Source: Prosapia bicincta (taxonomy: Eukaryota > Arthropoda > Insecta > Hemiptera > Cercopidae). From it: a stretch of 64,000 nucleotides of DNA. The translations under genes were made by a program, and so were the position numbers. The DNA lies in the NCBI GenBank assembly GCA_036971475.1, contig JBAIZL010000006.1, positions 16,409,459 to 16,473,458 of the forward strand, in the 5' to 3' direction. Below the pieces are notes generated by a model. It saw only the letters and a list, made by a program, of their open reading frames with translations. It made no database searches and had not been told where the DNA came from. Position 1 is the stretch's first letter. Each line of letters opens with the position of its first letter. This document shows positions 12,601 to 23,561 of this stretch, piece after piece.

Positions 12601-14055
12601 CTACCTTAGCTCTAAATCTACACTCTAATGCTAGCTTGGCTCTAAACCCACACTCTAATGCTACCTTAGCTCTAAATCTACACTCTAATTCTACCTTAGC
12701 TCTAAATCTACACTCTAATGCTAGCTTGGCTCTAAACCCACACTCTAATGCTACCTTAGCTCTAAATCTACACTCTAATGCTAGCTTGGTTATAAACCTA
12801 CAATTTTTGCTAGCTTGGTTCTAAACCCACACTCTAATGATAGCTTGGCTCTAAACCCACACTCTAATGCTACCTTAGCTCTAAATCTACACTCTAATGC
12901 TAACTTGGCTATAAACCTACAGTTATTGCTAGCTTGGTCCTAAAGACACACTCTAATGCTAGCTTGACTCTAAACCCACACTCTAATGCTACCTTAGCTC
13001 TAAACCCACACTCTAATGCTACCTTAGCTCTAAATCTACACTCTAATGCTAGCTTGGCTATAAACCTACAGTTATTGCTAGCTTGGTCCTAAAGACACAC
13101 TCTAATGCTAGCTTGACTCTAAACCCACACTCTAATGCTACCTTAGCTCTAAATCTAAACTCTAATGCTAGCTTGGCTATAAACCTACAGTTACTGCTAG
13201 TTTGGTTCTAAACACACACTCTAATGCTAGCTTGGCTCTAAACCCACACTCTAATGCTACCTTAGCTCTAAATCTACACTCTAATGCTAGCTTGGCTCTA
13301 AACCCACACTCTAATGCTACCTTAGCTCTAAATCTACACTCTAATTCTACCTTAGCTCTAAATCTACACTCTAATGCTAGCTTGGCTCTAAACCCACACT
13401 CTAATGCTACCTTAGCTCTAAATCTACACTCTAATGCTAGCTTGGTTATAAACCTACAATTTTTGCTAGCTTGGTTCTAAACCCACACTCTAATGCTAGC
13501 TTGGCTCTAAACCCACACTCTAATGCTACCTTAGCTCTAAATCTACACTCTAATGCTAACTTGGCTATAAACCTACAGTTATTGCTAGCTTGGTCCTAAA
13601 GACACACTCTAATGCTAGCTTGGCTCTAAACCCACACTCTAATGCTACCTTAGCTCTAAATCTACACTCTAATGCTAGCTTGGCTATAAACCTACAGTTA
13701 TTGCTAGCTTGGTTCTAAACACACACTCTAATGCTAGCTTAGCTCTAAACCCACACTCTAATGCTACCTTAGCTCTAAATCTACACTCTAATGCTAGCTT
13801 GGCTATAAACCTACAGTTATTGCTAGCTTGGTCCTAAAGACACACTCTAATGCTAGCTTGACTCTAAACCCACACTCTAATGCTACCTTAGCTCTAAATC
13901 TAAACTCTAATGCTAGCTTGGCTATAAACCTACAGTTACTGCTAGTTTGGTTCTAAACACACACTCTAATTCTAGCTTGGCTCCAAACCCACACTCTAAA
14001 GCTAGCTTAACTGTACACCCACAGTCTAATGAAAACTTTGCTCTTACTTACAGTC
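6606..14055. repeat. 7.45-kb minisatellite, 30-bp monomers, 119-bp higher-order unit
   Basis: About 250 tandem monomers. There are four variants: A, CTCTAATGCTAGCTTGGCTC then TAAACCCACA (30 bp); B with GCTACCTTAG and AAATCTACA (30); C with GGCTATAAACCTACA (30); D, GTTACTGCTAGTTTGG type (29). A+B+C+D make a 119-bp unit; extra 60-bp pairs give 179-bp units. Blocks recur over longer distances: unit landmarks at 8139, 9538 and 10551 are 1,399 and 1,013 bp apart, and 12546/13202 are 656 bp apart. Edges (6606-7010 and after 13960) are more divergent. The array lies wholly inside NFRKB intron 4. Short ORFs (H-S-N-A-S-L-A-L-N-P repeats) arise because 30 is a multiple of three; the 29-bp monomer breaks them at TAA, so I do not call them genes. 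Confidence 0.95.
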
Positions 14056-14459
14056 TAATGTATAGTATTATATGAGATTTGTTATAATATAGTCGTCCAT
14101 TTTATAAACTGTATTAAAATATAACAGTATACATTATGAGGCCAAAAACTATAAAAGATTAATATTGAATTAAGTTTTATCTATAAAACATTAATTGTAT
14201 CTTAAATAGAATCCACATGTATAGGTAAAAATATTCTATTCTGTGGAACATTTCTTAAATTTTGTTAGAATGAGAAATTTATAAGGAATCTCATTATTTT
14301 TTTTTTTTTTATTGAGTAAATCAGTGTTCAATGTATGCTATCTTTATAAACAAATTTTTAATAGTTACTCCAATGTTTTTAAAAAAAGGCTGTTGAAAAT
14401 AGTTTTTTAAAACTCTCAAGAAGATAAAATGTTCTTATTCGGTAACATTTGATACTCAC
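14056..14459. other. Intron 4 right part, nothing recognised
   Basis: AT-rich sequence between the minisatellite and the donor of exon 4. No repeat or coding signal seen. Confidence 0.6.
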
Positions 14460-14683
14460 TTCCCCTCGTAATCTTCTTTTTCTATGCCTTATTAACATTT
14501 CTCTATAAGCATCATCACTAATGTCATAAGGGTTATGTGAAGGTGTTACTCGTTGTTCTAAATCCAAACCTGAAGGTTTACAAGCAAGAGTTGATGTAAC
14601 AGGCCTTAGGTCTGGGCTGAGTGAATGTTCCAGGCTTGCCAACTGCCTTTTCTGTTTTTTATTTAACCCAGTAGGGGGACCTT
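14460..14683 (-). CDS. NFRKB: NFRKB-like gene, coding exon 4
   Basis: The acceptor TTTCTGCAG precedes AAGGTCCC. Its first two bases complete the codon opened by exon 3 (G + AA = Glu). The 224-nt exon then runs in frame to GAA and the donor GTGAGTAT, ending in phase 0. It encodes a linker rich in Leu/Pro/Ser, then YDISDDAYREMLIRHRKRR. This corresponds in position to the vertebrate segment SDLKIMLKKHHEKR. The downstream intron contains the 7.4-kb minisatellite. The linker itself is poorly conserved, so the call rests on phase, order and the C-terminal motif. Confidence 0.82.
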
Positions 14684-15417
14684 CTGCAGAAATATAATAA
14701 ATTTTAACTCTATTAGATTATGAACAAGCATTTTTAATCCCTAAAACATAAGGCATTATATCATATTTTAAATTAATTTTTAAATGATACAAAGGAGAAA
14801 TACTATGACAGAATAAAACATCTTATGGAATACCTACAAAAGGTAATTTGTTTTCATTGTGTTGTCTTTGCACATATAGTAATAAGGGGGGAATGAAGTC
14901 TTTGTTCTTGCAATAAGAAAAAACTTAATTGTTTTATTATTTTTATGATGAAAATTTTGTTTTTTCATCAAAAAAGCATATTTTTATTGCTTAACCCTTT
15001 GCACTCCACTACTGAGTATAAATTGGCAATGGCAGTATGCATTTCAGCTCCGATTATCAGAGCCTGTACTCCTAAACCGGCCAATACTCGGCAATGATAC
15101 TTGGCAATGATTTTTATCATATTCACTCCGAATCCGAGTATAACACTGCTTTACTTTTCTTGTGTTCCACTCCTATACCTGTTTTAGTATAGCATTTTAA
15201 AATTATGGCACAACATTCTGTGAGATTCTAAGTAACTTTATACATAATTTTATTTTTTCCTAGGTTGGTGGTTCTGGTACACACACATCCCATGTGTCTT
15301 TTTTCATACACAAATACTATGTTTATGTATTCAGCACTTGCCTGTTGCTGAATATATTATTTAATTGCTTAGTTTGATTTTTACGTTTAGTAATGATGAT
15401 GTTTATAATTATTAATA
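14684..15417. other. Intron 3 sequence upstream of Tigger insertion
   Basis: AT-rich. The stretch 15000-15130 has imperfect internal repeats (CCGAATCCGAGTATAA, TACTCGGCAATGATA), but I recognise no element. Confidence 0.4.
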
Positions 15418-15419
15418 TA

Positions 15420-16058
15420 CAGTAATACCTCGACTTACGCTATCACGTCTTATGCGATTCCCAAGTTACGCAGTTTTAAATCACACTGTCCGAGTTATGC
15501 AGAAACTGGCCTGTTCTGTAGAAAATGCTTATGAGAACTTTTATAGCTCATGAAGAGAAAATATTTTCAGGTTTAAAGGCCACCAAAGACCGATTGACAG
15601 TGATATTTGGCGCTGTTGACTGTAGTTCAAGAACTGCTGGATTTACACAACCAGAAGCTGACAATTAATTGACGAGCTCATAGAAATGCGTGAGCAAGAG
15701 CAAGACCTTATAAAAGCAGATTCTTTAGACCCAGTTTATGTAGAAGATGAAATGACGGTTAAAAACTTGACAAAAGGATTTAGTTTACTACATTTTTTGC
15801 AGCTTTCTATGTCAAAATAATTTCTTTTTACTTACTTCTTTCCAATCTTTATATATATAATATAATTGTTTGTTGTATTATGTATTTAAGATTTTAATAC
15901 ATAGACATTTTTCTTCTAAATTATTAGTTTATTTAGTCTTTGGTTCCAATTAAACATGATTCCTACGTGATTGTATGTAAAATATACCCCGACACGCAAA
16001 TTCGACTTACACGGTTATCGCTCGATTCCACCTATAGCGTAAGTACGGTGTATTACTG
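15420..16058. mobile_element. Non-autonomous pogo/Tigger element
   Basis: Starts CAGTAATACCTCGACTTACG and ends in the inverted GCGTAAGT...GTATTACTG, with TA on both sides (15418-15419, 16059-16060). The 639-bp interior keeps two decayed transposase pieces in + orientation: GLKATKDRLTVIFGA (near 15570-15615), and a C-terminal segment with DELIEMREQEQDL and MTVKNLTKGFSLLH (15670-15790). It is an internally deleted copy. The empty site survives at 50193-50210. Confidence 0.85.
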
Positions 16059-16060
16059 TA

Positions 16061-16965
16061 CTCATCTTTATTTCTGCTAGGAATATCTCTATATACTTTA
16101 GTAGTTTTCTGCTATTCCTAATGATACAATATTCTCCTCTGTTAATGCATTTCGGAGTAACTTCATTTTCAAAACTAATCGTACTCTTCGTCCAAACTTT
16201 GAGTTCGTCTTTATATACTGTTAACCACGCCCACATCACTTCTGGACCTCGCTTTCTATTGGTGCACGCCTATTCTTGCTTCTTGAGTCCAACTACTTAA
16301 TAATTTTAAACCATTAAATATATCGTTCGACGGTGTATTTATTGGTATCTTTATTATATTTTCCTTTTTCAACTCTGTTTTATAAATATCTTAAATTTTC
16401 TAAAACATCTAAACCTCTTTCTTTATTAACATAATGTAAAATTTTCATTGTATTTTTAATTTCTTGCGGTGTATGCCCCTCTTTAAACAAATATGTAGCA
16501 TAATTTGAACTACACATTTGTTTAAAGACGGCCATTCACCGCAAGAAATTGAAAGTACAATGTAAATTTTACATTATGTTAATAAAGGAAAATGTTTAAA
16601 TATTTTAGAAAATTTAAATATTTATGAAGCAAAGGTAAAAAAGTTAAATGTAATAAACGAAGAAATAAATATATAAATATATATAATAAATAAATATAGA
16701 AATAATATATAGTCAAAAGTTATATTTAAAAGTTTAAAATTATTAAGTAGTTGGACGCAAGAAGCAAGAGTAGGTGTGCACTAATAGGAAGTGAGGTCGG
16801 TAAGTGGTGGGGGCGTGGCTAACAGTATATAAAGACAAACTCAAAGTTTGGGCAAAGAGTACAATTCAAGTTTTAAAAACGGAGTTACTCCGAAACGCGT
16901 CAACGTACGAGAATATTGTAACGATAAGAATGGCAGAAAACTGTACTCAAATATATGTTGATGTT
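16061..16965. mobile_element. Palindromic fold-back derived from PLE family D
   Basis: Left half 16061-16500 is the inverted copy of right half about 16515-16965. Matching marks are TTCTGCTATTCC / GGCAGAAAACTG, CCACGCCCACATCACTTC / GTGGGGGCGTGGC, and CACCGCAAGAAATT on both arms. Read from the arm ends inward, the arms encode the tail of a GIY-YIG domain (NKERGLDVLENL), so this is two truncated PLE 3' ends head to head. Each arm carries a hammerhead-like 3' half: GGAG-TTA-CTCC, GAAA, CGCG, TC at about 16881-16903, and a GAAA-TGCA-TT version on the left arm, minus strand. Confidence 0.7.
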
Positions 16966-17902
16966 TGTTTTAAAGTCTCATTTATTTAATATTTATTCCA
17001 TATTTAAGGAATGTTTTTCCAGACCCAACAAAAATACAGAAGTATACATAAAAATATTCAATTTTTAATTAATTTTGTAATTTGTTTAAATATAAACTTT
17101 AAACCTGTTATAACCTAGCTTTTATTTTACTAATAAAAGATATTGTATAATTGCTAAATAGTAATTATTTAAAGACTTTTTAAATGACAAGGTAACTGAT
17201 AGAATAAATATGTTAAAAGCCATCAGAGCAGTGTACCAGACAACGTGTTGCAAACACCTAAGCCGGTTCACATCCGGCATTCTGAGTGCCATACCAAAGA
17301 CACAGTGGTAGTGGTGAACCAATATGTATCGCAGTGAAGTTCGACAAACATTGAGTCAGCAGCTTCCCCAACTCTTCAAATTTCAAATAGGCTCATTGGT
17401 TGGTCATGTGTCTTGTTATATCCGTGACTTATAAGTATAAATTATGGCTCATAGGTGCAGTGGCACATAAAATAGACTTGTTCTCAACTACAGAGAGGTG
17501 ACTACCCAAAAATTGCAACAAACCCAATATAGTAAAACTCCAATCGTCCAAATCAAATTGGGACAAAATCCCATTCGAATATACAAAACTTTCGAGAGTT
17601 GGATTTTTTTTTTCAAAGTGTCAATTTTAATTAATTACTAAATATATATTCCAAATGAGGAAAAGACTTTGTTTTTAATTTTTTCCAAGTTTCTGAGCCT
17701 TTCCGCAAAGAATTAGGCCCGAAATTGAGTTTCCCATAGAACATTGTGCAAAAAGCATTAAATTTTTTTCTAATTCTTATTTTTAGCTGCCTCTATTGAT
17801 TTTCTTAAAGAACTTTCATCTACATTTTTTAGCACTGAGAAGAAGTTTAAAAATATACAAAGGTAAGTCAATTATTATCCACAATGTAGTTATAAAATTT
17901 AA
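16966..17902. other. Intron 3 stretch with possible pogo-like remnant
   Basis: Mostly unrecognised AT-rich sequence. AGTAAAACTCCAATCGTCC at about 17530 followed by CAAATTGGGACAAAATCCC looks like one end of a pogo/Tigger-type element; no partner end was found. Confidence 0.35.
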
Positions 17903-18597
17903 GGGTCTTTTCTAATACGTCCCCGCATTGTCAATATTTTTTCTATGATCACCAAGTCTTAATTTGTATCCATTATTACTGAATGTGACTCTAATCGGTA
18001 TTGATTGAGAAAGTTCAAGTATTTGTAGTAAGTTTATATATATATAGAGAGAGAGAGAGAAACCAAACAGTGTTTTATGTTCTCACAGCTAAAACTCGTT
18101 CTCGAGAGTGTATACTTCCAGAAACAACAAGCATGGCCGACTTATGGAGCATACTCAGGTATTGCTGAAATACCAGATATGAGATTTATTCACTTAACCA
18201 TTTACCATTCATAAAATTTTGTCAACCAAACAACAGGAGCACACACACTCAGAATTGAATCGATCAGGGCATCAGCAAAATGGCGAAATAGGAAAAAATG
18301 TGGTACAAGTGGTAACTTGAGAGTTCCTGTGGAAACAACATCACCAAGAAACTGTTTTATTTGAACAAATGCTGGAAGACATTAAAGCGTATTGGCCACC
18401 AGAACAGTATTTTGTTTAGAAAATTGTGTTATTTTGTAAAATTTAAAAAACCCGTTGATAAATTTTGTTATGTGTTATTACCGAAAACCTAGCTTAATAT
18501 AACTTATATTACCTTTAGAAAATACCTTTGTAACTGTACTAACACATGGTGGCTATAGAACAAAAAATGAAAATGCGGGGACGTATTAAAAAAACCC
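17903..18597. mobile_element. MITE-like element with AATACGTCCCCGCATT inverted ends
   Basis: AATACGTCCCCGCATT near 17920 is answered by the exact inverse AATGCGGGGACGTATT at about 18571. Outside these the ends are GGGTCTTTTCT and AAAAAAACCC, giving terminal inverted repeats of roughly 27 bp around about 695 bp. Flanks share AAATTT-rich bases, but no clear target duplication can be read. The interior contains a (GA)n run (18047-18061) and no convincing ORF. I cannot assign the superfamily. Confidence 0.6.
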
Positions 18598-18647
18598 AAA
18601 TTTTATTTTAATCAAATAGAAAACTTATATGTACATCATTTTCCGAT

Positions 18648-19560
18648 TTAGTTCCCTTGCTTTTCTACGCACTTGGTCCATTGTTGTACAAACTTCCTGA
18701 TGCTCTCATAAAAAAAGGTTTTTGGTTGGGCTGCAAGCCAGGAATGCACTGGTTCTTTGAGTGGACCAAACCAGTGATAGTCAGATGGGCCAAGATCTGG
18801 ACTATATGTAGAATGAGCAAGTACTTCAAAATTGAGTTTCTGGAACATTTCAGCAGTATGGACAGCAGTATCCAGACGAACAACAACACAACACCTTTTG
18901 AAAGCACACCTCAGCGTTTGCTTCAAACTGCCAGCTTTAGGTTGGCAATAACCATCTCTGTTTATTGTTGTGCCCCTTTTCTCATAATGTTCCAGTACTG
19001 GGCCTTGTAAGTTCCAATAAATGGTAAGCATCGGTTTTCCTGCAAACTATTGAGTCTTGAACTTTTTCTTGCAGGAGAAATTTGGATGTTTCCATTCCAA
19101 ACTCTGCTGTTTACAATCCGGCTCATAATAATGGAGCCATGTTTCGTCACCAGTAATAATCCTGTCTAAGAAATTGTCCCATTCATTACCATAATGATCC
19201 AAAAGTTTTTGGCATATATCCAAGCAAATTTGTATATTTGCTTTGAAACTCATCTTGCATAAACTTTATGAAACTCAAGTCTGCGGTGGATGATTTCGTA
19301 GGCAGGACTGTGACTAATTTGAAGACTATGTTCCACTCCGCCAATAGTTACTTGTCTATCGAAGAGAACCACTTCGCGTGAACCCTCAATGTTTTTCTCA
19401 TTTGTGGCAGCAAACGGTTGTCCGGCTCCATCATGTGTAACACTTGTGCAATTATTTTTGAATTTTTCAATCCATTCCTAGATACTCAGTTGTGACAAAC
19501 ACGGTTCCCATACTGTACCAAATGTATTTGATGAATTTCGCCCCCTGATACACCTACCAA
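18648..19560 (-). pseudogene. mariner-type transposase pseudogene
   Basis: Reading the minus strand in pieces gives mariner motifs in order: EIHQIHLVQYGNRV (HTH region, near 19540), IEKFKN and a SVTHDGAGQPF linker (near 19440), RRLEFHKVYARWVSK (near 19285), DRIITGDETWLHYYEP with the first catalytic Asp (near 19150), a decayed VRLDTAVHTAEM (second Asp), and YSPDLGPSDYHWFGPLKE with the third Asp. The fragments lie in different frames with internal stops, so it cannot make enzyme. It sits in intron 3, same strand as the host gene. Terminal repeats were not identified. Confidence 0.85.
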
Positions 19561-19739
19561 TCACAAGAAACGGATCATTGAACGTTGCTTTTCTTCGGTG
19601 CAAATAGAAAGCGGAGTAGTCACGATTAACATCACCACCATTGATATAACAACAAATAAACGAAGCATGCATCATCAACGCAAAATGACAGTACTATCAA
19701 CATAAACAAAAATATAACTAAATTGCAGATAATAATTTA

Positions 19740-19912
19740 CTTACCCTTGTAGGATTGCTCCTTTTAATGTCTGAAATCGTTGATTGTCCAACGCTGTACA
19801 TCTTAGCTAACTGGTTATCATTAACTCCATTATCTGATTAATCTATAATTAGTTTATCTGTTAACAATAATTGAACTCATTTTCTTTCAGAAGCCGTGGT
19901 ATTCCCTTACAA
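19740..19912 (-). pseudogene. pogo/CENP-B-type helix-turn-helix fragment
   Basis: The minus strand reads IDNGVNDNQLAKMYSVGQST followed by ISDIKRSNPTR, the hallmark N-terminal HTH of pogo/Tigger and CENP-B-like transposases. Only this domain remains, next to the mariner pseudogene and the 40-bp array. Confidence 0.7.
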
Positions 19913-19980
19913 GCAAAACAATACACCAATACGAAAGATTATATCAAAGAAGCCGGTCAAAGACACACTGACTGACTAAT

Positions 19981-20362
19981 CAAAACCAATAGTCACAGTT
20001 GGGCCGGGCTGGCCATCTGACAAAACCGATAGTCACAGTTGGGTCGGGCTGGCCATCTGACAAAACCAATAGTCACAGTTGGGCCGGGCTGGCCATATGA
20101 CTAAACCGATAGTCACAGTTGGGCCGGGCTGGCCATATGACTAAACCAATAGTCACAGTTGGGCCGGGCTGGCCATCTGACAAAACCAATAGTCACAGTT
20201 GGGCCGGGCTGGCCATCTGACAAAACCAATAGTCACAGTTGGGCCGGGCTGGCCATCTAACAAAAGACAACACCCAACTATACAAAACCAATAGTCACAG
20301 TTGGGCCGGGCTGGCCATCTGACAAAAGACAACACCCAACTATACAAAACTGCACTAAGATG
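19981..20362. repeat. 40-bp GC-rich tandem array
   Basis: Seven contiguous 40-bp units, each carrying CACAGTTGGGCCGGGCTGGC then CATCTGACAAAACCAATAGT. Two later units are spaced by a 23-bp insert, AAAGACAACACCCAACTATAC. Units differ at one to three positions. GC content is far above the surroundings. It lies in intron 3. Confidence 0.95.
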
Positions 20363-20945
20363 GTGATTCAGCATCCAAATAATGTTTGAACTGCGCCTAC
20401 ACTAGCTTTACAGAGAAAATTCCAATACCACATGTAGGCAGAATCATTAGTTGCATGGAAATCACAGAATGTTTCCAAAAAAAAAATAAGGGTTTGTGTA
20501 ATCATATATATTTTACTATTTGAAATTCACCAATACTTTGAATATTTTTTTAAATCAAGTAACTGCAAAACCATTTTATGTTGTAGCAATAAACTTTTCT
20601 CACACATTTGGTTTTCTGTAACATAAGACCTTGCACCCTTGGTATAATACATTCTTAAATGAGAATTTTGACTCTTACTTTAATCCTGTTTGCTACCATA
20701 ATCCTGCCCTGCTCTTCAAATATAATAATACAAAATCTTATTTTAAAAAAGTGGTCATAAAAAGGGTTACCCTTCAATTCAACGATCAGTTTAATGGTCA
20801 ATTTATAAATAATAACAACAAAATATTGAAGAAGGTTGAAACGCCAGAATAATTAAATAATTGATTAAAGGGAACTCAACAAATTTTATTATGAATGCAC
20901 TTTGTAATTAACTTCCAGAAATCTAACATTAAACTATAATCTTAC
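20363..20945. other. Intron 3 end, nothing recognised
   Basis: AT-rich sequence up to the donor of exon 3. An ORF at 20631-20852 has no recognisable motif. Confidence 0.5.
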
Positions 20946-21190
20946 CTGGATAATTTTCATCTTCTGAACTTTGACTCGATTCACCTACTTCCTCCCTGAC
21001 TGCGGCAAGCTCCTGGAAATACCTACGTCTCACTCTTTGCTGAACAGGGGAAGGTCGTGGAACAGACTGTGGGACCTTTTCAGGTCGAGGAATACTTCCG
21101 GGCCCGCCTCGCGAAGCTGCTTCTAACAATCTGTGGCGAGACACTAGGATGGATTTCATCAACTGAAAATAATATCTTCGTTGCTGATGC
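20946..21190 (-). CDS. NFRKB: NFRKB-like gene, coding exon 3
   Basis: The acceptor is a T-run ending in TTTAG. The first base G completes the lysine codon split by exon 2. The next residues are HQQRRYYFQLMKSILVSRHR, then LLEAASRGGPG. This lines up with the vertebrate segment QQQYFHRLLKQILASRSDLL followed by EMARRSGP, which is strong support for the splice. Further on come RRRYFQELAAVREEVGESS and a serine/acidic tail SSEDENYPG, matching the family pattern QQRYLKVLREVKEECG then SSDEEDL. The donor is GTAAGATT and the exon is 245 nt, leaving one extra base. Confidence 0.9.
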
Positions 21191-21384
21191 CTAAAAAAAA
21201 AATTTTACTTTATCACTATTTGCCCATAATTACTAATAACAATAATGACATCTAAAATCTTAACAAATACATTTTGTCTCCATATCTTGACATCTATATC
21301 TATTATTATTATTATTATTCTAAATTCAACCTGCTTATGGACAAATTTACCATATCTGATACACACACACAGATATATATATCC

Positions 21385-21632
21385 TTGATATTTTACGTTA
21401 TCCATTGTTTTTCCGTTGCACTGACTTTATGGAAGTTAATATATTACTATTGTAAGTAATTTTATCCACCATTAAGTGCAATGATTTTACCTTGAGTGAT
21501 GAGGCGCCTTTCGGTCACTTGACCATTGTCGAATTACTGATTACTTTTTCTTAATTTTTCTGGTGCGGATGTTAGGTCCGTCGTGTTGATAATTGTTGAT
21601 GTCATATACGTTTCCTCTTGAGTCTTGTGAAA
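21385..21632 (-). mobile_element. Inverted PLE-A terminal repeat
   Basis: Reverse complement of the PLE-A 3' end (compare 23284-23490). On the minus strand it carries the ORF tail, the hammerhead-like module (GGTCAAGTGACC, GAAA, GGCGCC, TC; about 21484-21540) and the start-codon region ATGGATAACGTAAAATATCA. It joins the plus-strand body at about 21632, so the copy is flanked by inverted terminal repeats, a configuration known for PLEs. Confidence 0.85.
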
Positions 21633-23480
21633 TACACCAGTAATAATAGAAAATACCAAATACATTGATTCAATGACTAACTACATAAAAGAAAATAAAT
21701 ACGAACAAATCCCAGACCCAACTAGCAAATACCTTATTACAATAAAAAACTTAATAGTCACTCACTGAAATACCCTAAACTATAACAATAAATTAAAATA
21801 CCACACAAGACTATACCCATTCAAACCATGTCCACCAATATTATCAGGCATACCTAAAATCCACAACTTGACACACCATTTAGACCACTAATAAATTTCA
21901 CAACGGCACCATCTTACATAATCGCAAAAATACTAGACAAAATCATAAGATCTAAAATACATATCAACAACACATACAATATAAAAAATGGATACGAATT
22001 AATTAATAAAATGAAAACCATAAAAACAAACAGCAACACAAAAATAATAAGTTATGACATAACTAACATGTACCCTAACATCCCAATAGAAGAAACCATA
22101 GAAATAATAAAAAACAATACACAATAACGAAAAAAGAAACACAATAGATAGTATCATTACGCTAACCAAACACATATGTAACCAAAATTACTTCCAATTT
22201 AACAATAAATACTATAAACAAACAAATGGACTCCCCATGGGATCACCTATATCATCTGTCATGTCAGAAATATATTTACAACACTTTGAACAAATCATAA
22301 TTAAACCTATACTAAACACACACAATATTTCACTATGGACAAGGTATGTAGACGATATACTTGTAATATACCAACCTACCATTCACAACGAACACATCAT
22401 AATATTAAACAAACTAAATACATACAACGAAAACATACAATTCACCTTTGAAACAGAAACAAATAGAACAATCAACTATCTCGACATCACATTAAATATA
22501 AATGATAATAAAATAGAAACTACAGTATACTGGAAACCTACTTCCAACAACACCACAATACACTACAAATCTAACCACCCCTAGACACACAAAATTAACA
22601 CTTACAGTAACATGATAATAAAGCAATAAAATACACACAGGATAAGAAACAAAAATTAAATGAAGAATTAGATAACATTACAAAAATTGCAATAGAAAAT
22701 GGATACAACAAACACCTTATAAAAAATATATACAATAAATTCACAAAAAAACCTAACCTCAACACAACACTACAACCGAAACACAAAAATAATAAAAATA
22801 AAAAAATTTACCTAAAATATAAATACACCAATAACAAAATAGAAAAAACAACAAATATATACAACAAAGAATACTACACTCCAACATACAAACCAAACAA
22901 CAAAATAATAAAATATCTTAATAACACAAACCACAAAACAAATTAAGAAAATCATAACCTATCAGGAATTTACAAAATTACATGTAATAACTGTAACGCA
23001 TTTTACATAGGGAAAACAACCAGATCATTTAAAATAAGATTTGAAGAACATTATAGAGCATTCAAAAACAAAAATTCAAAAGCATCAAATGTTGCAGCAC
23101 ACCTAATATCACATAAACATGAAATAACAAATTACGTAAATAACCTAACCATACTTGAAATAAATAATAACCCAATAGAACTAAACTCACTAGAAAAATA
23201 CCACATTTACAAAAACATACACAACAATTTAAAGAATCTACAAACAACATATACAGAAGACATACTATTCAAAAACATAATACACAAGACTCAAGAGGAA
23301 ACGTATATGACGTCAACAATTACCAACACGACGGACCGAACATCCGCACCAGAAAAATTAAGAAAAAGTAATCAGTGATTCAACAATGGTCAAGTGACCG
23401 AAAGGCGCCTCATTACTCAAGGTAAAATCATTGCACTTAATGGTGGATAAAATTACTTACAATAGTAATATATTAACTTC
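21633..23480 (+). pseudogene. PLE-A copy 3, 5'-truncated and decayed
   Basis: Corresponds to PLE-A copy 1 from about base 17 to the end. Motifs A, B and C are recognisable (ITNMYPNIP, GSPISSVMSEI, RYVDDILVIY), as is the GIY-YIG part, but the frame is broken by small deletions (for example near 21865 and 22118) and by a TAG replacing a Trp codon at 22582-22584. The longest open stretch is 22237-22584. The 3' end again carries the hammerhead-like module (23374-23417; the stem I change to ATTACT keeps a G-U pair) and ends in (TA)n. Confidence 0.88.
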
Positions 23481-23523
23481 ATATATATATATATTCTTGA
23501 TATTTTACGTTATCCATATTAAC

Positions 23524-23560
<37 letters not shown>
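23481..23560. repeat. (TA)n tracts with a PLE-A start-codon scrap
   Basis: Two TA tracts (about 23481-23492 and 23527-23560) enclose an inverted 30-bp scrap containing TTGATATTTTACGTTATCCA, the complement of the PLE-A ORF start. Confidence 0.85.

Positions 23561-23561
<1 letters not shown>

Noticed and set aside
7662..13480. Series of 62-92-codon ORFs as a gene family
   Set aside because: They are the 30-bp satellite read in one frame, stopped by every 29-bp monomer, with no selection signal visible by eye.
18657..19010. Plus-strand ORF of 117 codons
   Set aside because: Antisense shadow of the mariner transposase pseudogene on the minus strand.
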